This document shows positions 17,498 to 24,558 of a stretch of DNA of 35,940 nucleotides, piece after piece. The notes beneath the pieces were generated by a model, which saw nothing but the letters and a program-made list of their open reading frames with translations, was not told the DNA's origin and searched no databases. A program made the position numbers and the translations under genes. This DNA is from Candidatus Zixiibacteriota bacterium (GTDB lineage Bacteria > Zixibacteria > MSB-5A5 > GN15 > FEB-12): contig JAFGNW010000256.1 in NCBI GenBank assembly GCA_016926795.1, positions 1-35,940 of the forward strand. The letters are read 5' to 3'. Position 1 is the first letter of the stretch; every line of letters begins with the position of its first letter.

Positions 17498-18885
17498 CGG
17501 TCAATCACCATAGCCATGAAGTCAGCGTTAGCTACCAGCGTTTCACCCACAAACGCTTTTCCGGTCATTTTACAGGTGCTGCGGCGGAAAGAAACCATAT
17601 CCATTTCGAAACGGAGCTGGTCGCCGGGAACCACCGGCTGGCGAAAACGGGCGTTATCGATAGCCAGGAAGTAAACCAGCTTTTTCTGAGGTTCTTCCAC
17701 GGTGTTCAACAACAGAACCCCACCGGCCTGTGCCATGGCTTCCAGAATCAACACCCCGGGCATAATCGGTCGACCGGGGAAATGTCCCTGGAAAAAGGGC
17801 TCGTTAATAGTGACGTTCTTTAAGGCCACCACTTTCTTGTCCGGTTCGAGGTCGAGGATACGGTCCACCAGCAAAAAGGGGAAACGATGCGGCATGATAC
17901 TGGAAATAGCGTTAATGTCCAGAAAATGTCCGGTCCCGCCAACTGAGTAACGGCTGGCGATTTTTTTCTTCTTATAAAGTTCCCGCATTTTTTTGGCCAG
18001 AGCTACGTTGGTTTTGTGCCCGGAACGCCCGGCCAGCACATGCCCCTTGAACGGCACCCCGATTAAAAAGAGGTCGCCCAGCAAATCAAGGGTTTTATGA
18101 CGTACCGGTTCGTTGTGGAAACGCAGCGGGATATCGTTGATAATGCCGGTCTCACCAACAAAAGCTTCCCCCTTCAAATTCAGAGCCTTGCGAATCCGGT
18201 CAACCTCGATTTGCCCCAGGTCGGAATCATATATCACTACGGCATTATCCAGGCTGCCACCTTTTATCAAACCGGATTCCTTGAGCATCTCGACTTCCGA
18301 AAGAAAACAAAAAGTCCGGGCCGGGGCAAACTCCTCGACAAACTCCTGCTCGAGGTCCTGAAGGGTCGTGTACTGTGTGCCCAGGGCAGGGTTTTTATAG
18401 TCGATCATAAAAGTTATGCGCAAATCGTTAGAGGGGGTGACCACCAGGTCCACCTGGCGCTCCGGCTCGCTGAGAGACATCGGAGTATCGATTTCCAGGT
18501 AATCTTTGTCGGCTTCCTGGTTCTCAATTCCGGCTTCCAGGATTTTATCCACGTACGGCTTGGCGGAACCGTCGCCTACCGGCGGTTCATTGTTATCCAG
18601 CTCGACAATCATATTGTCAAGCTGAAGGCCGGCGAAAGTTGCCAGTACATGCTCGACCGTAAATACCTTGGCCTCTCCTTTCTGAAGCGTTGTACCCCGG
18701 GAGATATCCACGACATGGTCGATGTCGGCGATAACCGAAGGATGACCTTTGATGTCGGTGCGTACAAAACGAATACCCGAATCCGGTGGCGCCGGTTTAA
18801 AAGTCATAGTACAGTTGTTGCCGGTATGCAAGCCGATACCGGACATCGATATCGGACTTCTGATGGTCCTTTGTTTTTCAAACAT
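17494..18885 (-). CDS. lpxC-fabZ: Bifunctional LpxC deacetylase / FabZ 3-hydroxyacyl-ACP dehydratase
   Basis: The protein has 463 aa, two enzymes in one chain. Residues 1-305 are LpxC, the zinc deacetylase that commits UDP-3-O-acyl-GlcNAc to lipid A: Glu78-His79 (VEH), His263 and Asp267 ([10 protein letters not shown]) and His290 (SGHKTN) match the catalytic and metal residues. Residues of about 320-463 are FabZ, with catalytic His368 ([13 protein letters not shown]) and Glu382 (LILEAMAQ). This fusion is known from Bacteroidetes and other FCB bacteria; it places a lipid A enzyme and the dehydratase competing for the same 3-hydroxyacyl-ACP in fixed ratio. It is the first gene of the operon, with tandem promoters and a short leader. 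lpxD is not in the window. Confidence 0.97.
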   Translation of the reverse strand: MFEKQRTIRSPISMSGIGLHTGNNCTMTFKPAPPDSGIRFVRTDIKGHPSVIADIDHVVDISRGTTLQKGEAKVFTVEHVLATFAGLQLDNMIVELDNNEPPVGDGSAKPYVDKILEAGIENQEADKDYLEIDTPMSLSEPERQVDLVVTPSNDLRITFMIDYKNPALGTQYTTLQDLEQEFVEEFAPARTFCFLSEVEMLKESGLIKGGSLDNAVVIYDSDLGQIEVDRIRKALNLKGEAFVGETGIINDIPLRFHNEPVRHKTLDLLGDLFLIGVPFKGHVLAGRSGHKTNVALAKKMRELYKKKKIASRYSVGGTGHFLDINAISSIMPHRFPFLLVDRILDLEPDKKVVALKNVTINEPFFQGHFPGRPIMPGVLILEAMAQAGGVLLLNTVEEPQKKLVYFLAIDNARFRQPVVPGDQLRFEMDMVSFRRSTCKMTGKAFVGETLVANADFMAMVIDR

Positions 18886-18913
18886 AATCTTAAGGTCTCT
18901 AATAAGTTAGAAG

Positions 18914-18942
18914 ATTATACAAATATCCGGAGCACCTTTCAA
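18914..18942 (-). promoter_or_regulatory. Proximal promoter of the lpx operon
   Basis: On the minus strand: TTGAAA (18942-18937), exactly 17 bp, then a perfect TATAAT (18919-18914). The -10 box lies 28 bp before the lpxC ATG. This is the best sigma70-type promoter in the window. Confidence 0.78.
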
Positions 18943-18982
18943 GCTTTTTTTAGACACTGACATTATACTCATATCGAAACAC

Positions 18983-19011
18983 ATAATAGATAACTTTTTC
19001 CCTCGTTTCAA
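18983..19011 (-). promoter_or_regulatory. Distal promoter of the lpx operon
   Basis: On the minus strand: TTGAAA (19011-19006), 17 bp, TATTAT (18988-18983). It lies 69 bp upstream of the proximal promoter with the same -35 and the same spacing. Its -35 box is one arm of the palindrome at 19005-19019. Confidence 0.6.
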
Positions 19012-19019
19012 GTTGAAAC
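19005..19019. promoter_or_regulatory. 15-bp palindrome shared by divergent -35 boxes
   Basis: GTTTCAA-G-TTGAAAC is a perfect 7-1-7 palindrome. One arm contains the -35 of the distal lpx promoter, the other the -35 of a plus-strand promoter. It could be an operator for a dimeric regulator or just the result of two back-to-back TTGAAA boxes. Confidence 0.55.
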
Positions 19020-19041
19020 ATAGCCGCAGCCGGGATATTTT
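19013..19041 (+). promoter_or_regulatory. Divergent promoter facing the SBBP-repeat gene
   Basis: TTGAAA (19013-19018), 17 bp, TATTTT (19036-19041). It would give a transcript with a leader of about 255 bases before the ATG at 19303. Matches the two lpx promoters in -35 sequence and spacing. Confidence 0.45.
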
Positions 19042-19076
19042 TAATTTACATCATAAGGACATTTCTTTGTACCTTA

Positions 19077-19125
19077 GCGCCTTTGTAAAAACCGTCCGGC
19101 AAAACTACTTATTTTTTAAAGGCGC
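19077..19125. repeat. Inverted repeat in the leader of the SBBP-repeat gene
   Basis: GCGCCTTT (19077-19084) and AAAGGCGC (19118-19125) are perfect inverted copies separated by 33 bases; the flanking AAAAA and TTTTTT next to the arms could lengthen the stem. The rest of the gap 18886-19302 is AT-rich, holds the three promoters, and shows no open gene. Confidence 0.5.
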
Positions 19126-19302
19126 ACAGTAAGCTTTTGTATCGTTTAAAGTTAATAGAATATTACACCTGCCGATAAATATACTAAATATAACCGAAAT
19201 AAAAAATCTTTCCGTAATAAAAAAAGACTTTTATAAATGACAGTTTCTACTTATTTTATATTCGGACCGATTTTATTACTTACCTATTTTTAGGGAAGCA
19301 GC

Positions 19303-22221
19303 ATGAAGACCCTCACATTGTTTGTTACATTTATACTATTTTTTTCTTTAAATTCAATAATTCTGGCGGATAGTTCGCCCGATATCCCCTCTCTTAAAAA
19401 ATTTACGACTCCTCCGATGACATTTACTGCCAACCAGGGGCAGTGGAACCAGCAAACTCTCTTCCGATGTGATGCCGGTAGCGCGCTCCTCTGGTTTACT
19501 CACGATGGGGTCTATTACCATTTTAACCGGCGCCTCGGTAACAGCGAGGAATACACCGCCCGCCTGCCTCACCGGATGAGCGAGCCGGCTGACAATCCGC
19601 CTGTTTTCGAACGTCTACTGATAAAATCAAATTTCATAGCTGCCAATCCCGAGCCGGTTATAAAAGGCAATGCTCTTCTCAGCCATCGCAGCAATTTTAT
19701 ACTGGGCAATGACCCGGCTCGATGGCGAACCAACGTCCCTTCTTATGAATCTCTCACATACGAAGATATCTACCCCGGAATCAACCTTGTTTATTATAGT
19801 AAAAACGGTCATATGGAGTATGACTTCGTGGTATTTCCCGGAGCGGACCCGGCGGTAATAAAAATTCGATACGACGGTGTGGAGAGGATTTCGGTCAACG
19901 AGACCGGAGAACTGCAGCTGACCACAGCCTGGGGTACGGTTACCGAACAAAAACCGGTCTTTTATCAGGACATAAACGGCGAGCGTCAAACGGTCACCGG
20001 ACGCTACTTGATTCTCGGCGAAACCACCTTCGGCTTTGAACCGGACCGTAATTATGACCCCACCCTGCCGCTGATTATCGACCCGGTCCTCGTCTTCAGT
20101 ACTTATATGGGAGGAAGTGTTGAAGATTGGGGACTTGATATTGCGGTCGATGATAATAGTAATGTATATGTGGTCGGGATGACTTACTCTTCCGACTTCC
20201 CGACCGAAAATCCCCTTATTGACACCATTACCGGCTCCAGCGACGCTTTTATGACCAAGCTCAAAGCGACCGGGGATGAGTTTATTTACAGCACCTATCT
20301 TGGCGGCGATGGATTTGATTTCGGCCTCGCTCTCACCATTGACGGCGATGGAAACATCTATCTTACCGGGGTAACTTATGCCGCCGACTTTCCGACCGAG
20401 AGCCCCCTGCAGGGAACCTATGGCGGAAACGGCGACGCTTTTGTCGTTAAGCTTAACAACACCGGGGAATCGCTTATTTTCAGCACCTACCTGGGCGGAG
20501 GCAGTTATGACAGCGGCGAGGATATAATTCTTGACGCCAACGGCAATATCTATGTTACCGGTGGAACCGATTCGGAATCTTTCCCGACCCAGGACCCGCT
20601 CTTTAACAATCAATTACTGCGTGATGCTTTTATATCTAAAATAACCCCTGATGGCTCCTCATTCGTATTCAGCACCTACCTGGGGGGTGAGAGAGGCGAT
20701 TTCGGCAAAGCTCTCTGTCTCGACGCCGACACCAATATTATTATTCTGGGTTCCACCAATTCGGATAATTTCCCCAGTTTCCGGGCCTATCAGGACGAGC
20801 GAGCGGGTTTTTATGATGCTTTTATTACCCGAATCAATGCGAACGCAACGAACCTGATCTACAGCACCTACCTCGGCGGCGGCGATGATGACTGGCCGGT
20901 GGATATGGAAATAGACGCCAACGGTTTTGTGTACCTTACCGGTTATACTTACTCGCTTGATTTCCCTAAATACTTACCATTCCAGAACGCCAAAGACGAC
21001 TCCGCGGATGCCTTTGTCACCAAGCTGGATTCATCCGGCGTCAGTCTTGTTTTCAGCACCTTCTTCGGCGGCAGCAAAAACGACTACAGTCAGGGGATTA
21101 CAGTCGATAACGACGGAAAGATTTATATATCCGGGAGCACCGGTTCCAGTGATTTCCCATTAAAAAGGGAACTTCAGACTTACCAGGCCAATAATGATGC
21201 CTTCGTAACGAAATTCAATGATGACGCCAGTCTGCTGTTTTACAGCACCTGCCTCGGCGGCACCGGCAGCGACGCTGCCAATTGTATTGATATTGACAAC
21301 ACCGGCAATGTTTACCTGACGGGGTCGACCTCTTCCATCGATTTCCCCACTGTAACCCCCTACTGCGACACCCTGACCGGCCTCAAGGATGTATTTGTAA
21401 CCAAGATTTTCGATGACTGCATCGATAACGACCTCGATGATATCTGCGACAACGAAGATAACTGTCCCGAGGCATACAATCCCAATCAGTACGATACCGA
21501 CGGTGACGATGACGGCGACGTCTGTGATTTGTGCACCGACACCGACGACGACGGTTACGGCAACCCCGGTTTTGCCGCCAACACCTGTGACACCGATAAC
21601 TGCCCGGATATTTACAATCCCGATCAGGAAAACGCCGACGGCGACGGCTTCGGCGATTCCTGCGACGTCTGCATCAACGACCCCCTGAACGATATCGACG
21701 GTGACGGTCTTTGCGGTGATGTCGATATCTGTCCCCTTGCTTATGACCCTTTACAGGAAAATACCGACGGCGACAATTACGGGGATTCTTGTGATAATTG
21801 TCCGGATATTTTCAACAACAGCCAGGAAGACGCCGACGACGACGGTATCGGTGATTCCTGCGATATCTGCATCAACGATGAATATAACGACATCGACGAG
21901 GATGGCGTCTGCGGAGATATCGATAACTGCCCTTTCTTCTACAATCCCGACCAGCTTGACGCCGACAGCAACGATATTGGTGACGCCTGCGAGAGTTGTT
22001 GTGTTGGCACCACCGGCAACACCAACTGCTCGGCGCTCGAAGAGCCGGATATCTCCGACATCACCCGGTTGATCGACTACCTGTACTTGAGCCATGTACC
22101 GCTGTGTTGCCCGGAGGAAGCCGATGTCAACATCAGCGGCGGCGAGCCGGATATCTCCGACATCACCCGACTGATAGACTATCTGTACATCACTCACGGT
22201 CCCCTGGACAACTGTCCATAG
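19303..22221 (+). CDS. Secreted SBBP beta-propeller protein with TSP3 repeats and doubled dockerin-like C-terminus
   Basis: The protein has 972 aa. A signal peptide (about residues 1-22, ending IILA) is followed by the N-terminal domain that accompanies SBBP propellers (FTANQGQW ... LIIDPVLVFSTYMGG). Seven SBBP repeats of about 60 residues follow, each with [LF][VIF][FY]STYLGG, a D-x-x-G-N-[IV]Y core and DFPT. Residues of about 705-905 are thrombospondin type 3-like calcium-binding repeats (DNCPEAYNPNQYDTDGD and similar). The end has two copies of PDISDITRLIDYLY separated by a short Cys-containing linker, each resembling a dockerin-like EF-hand segment. It is probably an extracellular or surface-attached adhesion or scaffold protein stabilised by Ca2+. 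GGGAAGC precedes the ATG. Domain identification is confident; the ligand is unknown. Confidence 0.87.
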   Translation: MKTLTLFVTFILFFSLNSIILADSSPDIPSLKKFTTPPMTFTANQGQWNQQTLFRCDAGSALLWFTHDGVYYHFNRRLGNSEEYTARLPHRMSEPADNPPVFERLLIKSNFIAANPEPVIKGNALLSHRSNFILGNDPARWRTNVPSYESLTYEDIYPGINLVYYSKNGHMEYDFVVFPGADPAVIKIRYDGVERISVNETGELQLTTAWGTVTEQKPVFYQDINGERQTVTGRYLILGETTFGFEPDRNYDPTLPLIIDPVLVFSTYMGGSVEDWGLDIAVDDNSNVYVVGMTYSSDFPTENPLIDTITGSSDAFMTKLKATGDEFIYSTYLGGDGFDFGLALTIDGDGNIYLTGVTYAADFPTESPLQGTYGGNGDAFVVKLNNTGESLIFSTYLGGGSYDSGEDIILDANGNIYVTGGTDSESFPTQDPLFNNQLLRDAFISKITPDGSSFVFSTYLGGERGDFGKALCLDADTNIIILGSTNSDNFPSFRAYQDERAGFYDAFITRINANATNLIYSTYLGGGDDDWPVDMEIDANGFVYLTGYTYSLDFPKYLPFQNAKDDSADAFVTKLDSSGVSLVFSTFFGGSKNDYSQGITVDNDGKIYISGSTGSSDFPLKRELQTYQANNDAFVTKFNDDASLLFYSTCLGGTGSDAANCIDIDNTGNVYLTGSTSSIDFPTVTPYCDTLTGLKDVFVTKIFDDCIDNDLDDICDNEDNCPEAYNPNQYDTDGDDDGDVCDLCTDTDDDGYGNPGFAANTCDTDNCPDIYNPDQENADGDGFGDSCDVCINDPLNDIDGDGLCGDVDICPLAYDPLQENTDGDNYGDSCDNCPDIFNNSQEDADDDGIGDSCDICINDEYNDIDEDGVCGDIDNCPFFYNPDQLDADSNDIGDACESCCVGTTGNTNCSALEEPDISDITRLIDYLYLSHVPLCCPEEADVNISGGEPDISDITRLIDYLYITHGPLDNCP

Positions 22222-22248
22222 AGCTTTATGATTTTTTAAAAAACTTTT

Positions 22249-22284
22249 GCCATCGTTTTTATTAAAATCGATGGCTTTATTTTA
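22249..22284. terminator. Intrinsic terminator between convergent genes
   Basis: GCCATCG (22249-22255), a 13-base AT-rich loop, CGATGGC (22269-22275), then TTTATTTTAT. It follows the SBBP-repeat gene by 28 bp. The opposite side is A-rich too, so it may also stop the minus-strand RHH transcript. Confidence 0.75.
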
Positions 22285-22318
22285 TATCGAATTCGACCTT
22301 CCCCGTTAGTTCGTTGAA

Positions 22319-22576
22319 TTAAATTTCCTTTAGCGCTTTCACCTGACGCAGTTTCCGGAAGAGTTCGATATACTCCTTGACCATAATCTCCTCGGCTTGC
22401 GATAACCCCTCCATCATGGGGATGCCGATTTTCAAAACCGCCCGGACGATGTCGGCGGTGGTGCGGTCATATTTTTCAGCCAGGTCCTTGAGTTGCTTTT
22501 TCAACTCATAGGACACGAAAATGTTCAGGCAGTGCTCGCCCCGTAATTTCTGCTTTTCACTTTCCGTTTTTTTCAT
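22319..22576 (-). CDS. Small ribbon-helix-helix-like protein
   Basis: The protein has 85 aa. After a charged N-terminus, LNIFVSYELKKQLKDLAEKY gives a short beta strand and first helix, and DRTTADIVRAVLKIGI gives the second helix, the pattern of CopG/Arc-type RHH DNA-binding proteins. The C-terminal extension (about 35 residues) is helical and charged. The ATG has AGGGAGAA seven bases upstream. It lies 24 bp behind the sigma-like gene and is probably co-transcribed with it, so it may regulate that unit. No toxin gene is adjacent, which argues against an ordinary antitoxin. Target unknown. Confidence 0.65.
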   Translation of the reverse strand: MKKTESEKQKLRGEHCLNIFVSYELKKQLKDLAEKYDRTTADIVRAVLKIGIPMMEGLSQAEEIMVKEYIELFRKLRQVKALKEI

Positions 22577-22600
22577 GTTTTTCTCCCTATTGTAAAAATA

Positions 22601-23209
22601 TCAATGGTACTTTTCATGGCCGATTAAGACCTGCGGGGTTTTTATCTTAAGGCCGTATTTATCTTTAAGGATTTTGATTATCGGTCGCCAGGTGCCTTTC
22701 TCGTCCCGCCCGGCTATCAACTTATCGATATCTTTTCTGGAAGGCGAGTTGCAGATAGGACAGGTTATCGTCGCCGATGTTTCGGGCGGTACGATATCCA
22801 GGTTATACAGTTGTTTCACGACCGGCGCCAGTTCCCGTTTCAATTTCCGGACCGCCCGCTTGTGCAAGGCTTCCAGTTTGTACACCGCCCGGCCGGATTT
22901 TTCGGAAATCTCTCGATAGCCCTGACCGCTGTAATAAAAACGCTCGACAAACTCCTTCTCGTCGGCGGTTAGCTTATCCAGAGCCCAAGCGACCTGCTCG
23001 CCGATAAATGAACGCCGTCGTGCCTGCCGCAAGGCCTCCTTCTCATCCCGGGGCGGAACTGAACCGTCCGGCAGGAATCCGTCTTTTATATCCTCGAGTG
23101 AAATTTCATACTGATTCCGAGAAGACCCGTCTTTCAAAGCGTCTTTATTTTCCGGGTCTATCCCCAGCTCCACTATCCAGTTTTGATATACCAGCCGATT
23201 GGTGCCCAT
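22601..23209 (-). CDS. Sigma-region-4-like HTH protein with C-terminal zinc-finger-like domain
   Basis: The protein has 202 aa. Residues of about 71-127 (EQVAWALDKLTADEKEFVER ... YREISEKSGRAVYKLEALHK RAVRKLKREL) match sigma70 region 4: a helix starting LTADEKEFV, then the HTH. No region 2 is recognisable in the first 70 residues, which are acidic and probably disordered. The C-terminus has Cys150-x2-Cys153 (CPIC), a helical stretch with DKLIAG and IIKILKDKYGL, and His198-x3-His202, a likely zinc site of a kind seen in small DNA-binding proteins of mobile and phage origin. A strong site AGGAGGGAC precedes the ATG. It may be an atypical sigma-like regulator rather than a full sigma factor. Function unproven. 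Confidence 0.7.
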   Translation of the reverse strand: MGTNRLVYQNWIVELGIDPENKDALKDGSSRNQYEISLEDIKDGFLPDGSVPPRDEKEALRQARRRSFIGEQVAWALDKLTADEKEFVERFYYSGQGYREISEKSGRAVYKLEALHKRAVRKLKRELAPVVKQLYNLDIVPPETSATITCPICNSPSRKDIDKLIAGRDEKGTWRPIIKILKDKYGLKIKTPQVLIGHEKYH

Positions 23210-23415
23210 ATGTCCCTCCTGATTTATAGGGTCATTTCCTGAATTCTTTTTAATCTGGTGCGTGTAAAATCAGGTAACGAGCGGAATTTGTCTATTACGT
23301 GACGATCACTTACTATCGCTGATATGTCATCCGGCCGGTATCACGTGAATCACATAAACCTTTTTACGAAGTCTTAAAAAAGATTTTCTAAACTTTTCAC
23401 TTTATTTTACATATA

Positions 23416-23430
23416 TTAACTAGCAGTTAA
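23416..23430. promoter_or_regulatory. Palindrome upstream of the small membrane protein gene
   Basis: TTAACT-AGC-AGTTAA, perfect 6-3-6, 31 bp before the ATG at 23461. In the same 251-bp gap are two related sites, TTACGTGA (23295-23302) and TCACGTGA (23341-23348). They are plausible operators for the divergent pair, but no regulator can be assigned. Confidence 0.35.
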
Positions 23431-23460
23431 ATAAAAAGGACTACCACGCCGAATTAATAA

Positions 23461-23685
23461 ATGGATACAAATATGCAGACAAATAAAAAGAAAAACGGTC
23501 GAGCCGGCCGGATCGTATTCGGTTTTATTTTAGTGGGCTTAGGCGTCTATCTGCAATTATGGTCGATGGACATAATCCCGGATTTTGACCAAACCTGGCC
23601 GATTTTTATTATTATCATCGGCCTGGCTATAATCTTTGGGACTTTTTTGAAGAAAAAAAATCCAGAGAACGACCAGCAGGCATAA
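23461..23685 (+). CDS. Small two-TM membrane protein (LiaI/DUF5668-like)
   Basis: The protein has 74 aa. A basic N-terminus is followed by GRIVFGFILVGLGVYLQLW and, after DIIPDFDQTWP, a second TM helix IFIIIIGLAIIFGTFL, ending in a charged tail. The G-x-x-L-[IV]-G-x-G first helix and the W-P before the second are typical of the LiaI/LiaF-type transmembrane module found in envelope-stress proteins; here it stands alone without the C-terminal LiaF domain. An alternative start is ATG 23473. No good ribosome binding site is visible before either. A CPBP protease gene follows 22 bp later. Confidence 0.65.
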   Translation: MDTNMQTNKKKNGRAGRIVFGFILVGLGVYLQLWSMDIIPDFDQTWPIFIIIIGLAIIFGTFLKKKNPENDQQA

Positions 23686-23707
23686 ACAGAATCACAAGAG
23701 ACAGACC

Positions 23708-24484
23708 TTGAATAACCAGGCTTTTGAACGTATACCCATATATGAAGCTTCCGAGGCGCAGGATTTAAGTAATCCTTTTTTCCGTTTTAAGTTCACTTCC
23801 GACAACGGGGAATTCAGAGCCGGTTTCTTCTCTTATCTGAACCTTTTCATATTACTGCTAGTTTATCCCGGATTGTCTTTAATCGGGGTGGGTGACACCG
23901 CGAAACTGCTCAACAATATCGACCAGGCGGTGCTTGCTTTCATGCTGATATCGACCATCCTGATGCAATGGGTCATATTCCTGATAAATTTCGTAGGCGT
24001 CTATACCGAGAAAACCGGCCTGGCGGGTCTAAGGCTGGTCCGCATCCGGGGCACCGATTTTGCCTGGGCGTTTACTTTCCTCCTGGTGTCCAACCTGATC
24101 TTATCCGGTCTGGCCTGGTTTCTGGCTCAGGTGGGGCTGCCCATGCCCGGTGAAATAGCTTTCCTCATACCTGAAGACACCTTTGGTCGGGTTCTCTGGG
24201 TCCTGGTCTCCTTCACCGCCGGTTTCTGTGAAGAGGTGGCTTTCCGAGGTTATCTCATGACCCGTCTGAGACTTCTAGGGAAATTTAAAAGTTGGGTCAT
24301 ACCTACCATCATCTCGGTATTGGTATTTGGTGTCTGCCATGCATACCAGGGTCTGCCGGGTTTTATCGTCATCAGTGTTTACGGCTTGATGTTCTCGCTT
24401 TTGTATATCAAAACCGGGCGCCTCTGGCCTTGCATCATCGCCCATTTTTTCCAGGACTTCAGCGCCCTGTTCATTCCCCAGTAA
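23708..24484 (+). CDS. CPBP-family intramembrane metalloprotease
   Basis: The protein has 258 aa with about six to eight TM helices. The CPBP (Abi/Rce1-like) motifs are all present in order: E175-E176-x3-R180 (EEVAFRGYL), F207-x3-H211 (FGVCH) and H246-x3-D250 (HFFQD). These form the intramembrane metal site, so the enzyme is probably active. Family members cleave prenylated or membrane proteins, or protect against bacteriocins; the substrate here is not indicated. The TTG start at 23708 follows AAGAGA and is the only reasonable start before the first TM helix. It lies 22 bp behind the LiaI-like gene, suggesting an envelope-related pair. Confidence 0.87.
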   Translation: MNNQAFERIPIYEASEAQDLSNPFFRFKFTSDNGEFRAGFFSYLNLFILLLVYPGLSLIGVGDTAKLLNNIDQAVLAFMLISTILMQWVIFLINFVGVYTEKTGLAGLRLVRIRGTDFAWAFTFLLVSNLILSGLAWFLAQVGLPMPGEIAFLIPEDTFGRVLWVLVSFTAGFCEEVAFRGYLMTRLRLLGKFKSWVIPTIISVLVFGVCHAYQGLPGFIVISVYGLMFSLLYIKTGRLWPCIIAHFFQDFSALFIPQ

Positions 24485-24490
24485 AATCCC

Positions 24491-24528
24491 CAAAAAAAAC
24501 CAGCACGCCTCTCAGCATGCTGGTATTT
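24491..24528. terminator. Bidirectional intrinsic terminator
   Basis: ACCAGCACGC (24499-24508), loop CTCTCA, GCATGCTGGT (24515-24524), one mismatch. On the minus strand the stem is followed by eight T; on the plus strand by ATTTT. It sits between the convergent CPBP and sorting-domain protein genes and can serve both, best for the minus strand. Confidence 0.85.
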
Positions 24529-24558
24529 TCTCATTGGCTCTTTGCTGCTGCAAAAAGT

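Noticed and set aside
18097-18960. Long plus-strand open frame opposite lpxC-fabZ
   Set aside because: Antisense shadow; the other strand encodes all LpxC catalytic residues and the promoter lies inside this frame.
19627-20613. Minus-strand frame of over 300 codons opposite the SBBP-repeat gene
   Set aside because: Its apparent repeats mirror the plus-strand SBBP repeats; no initiation site or domain.
21413-22204. Repetitive Asp/Cys-rich DNA that could suggest a tandem DNA repeat or CRISPR
   Set aside because: The repetition is at the protein level (TSP3 repeats); the DNA units vary and there are no spacers.
22319-22576. RHH protein as the antitoxin of a toxin-antitoxin pair
   Set aside because: No toxin-like gene is adjacent; the neighbour is a sigma-like HTH protein.
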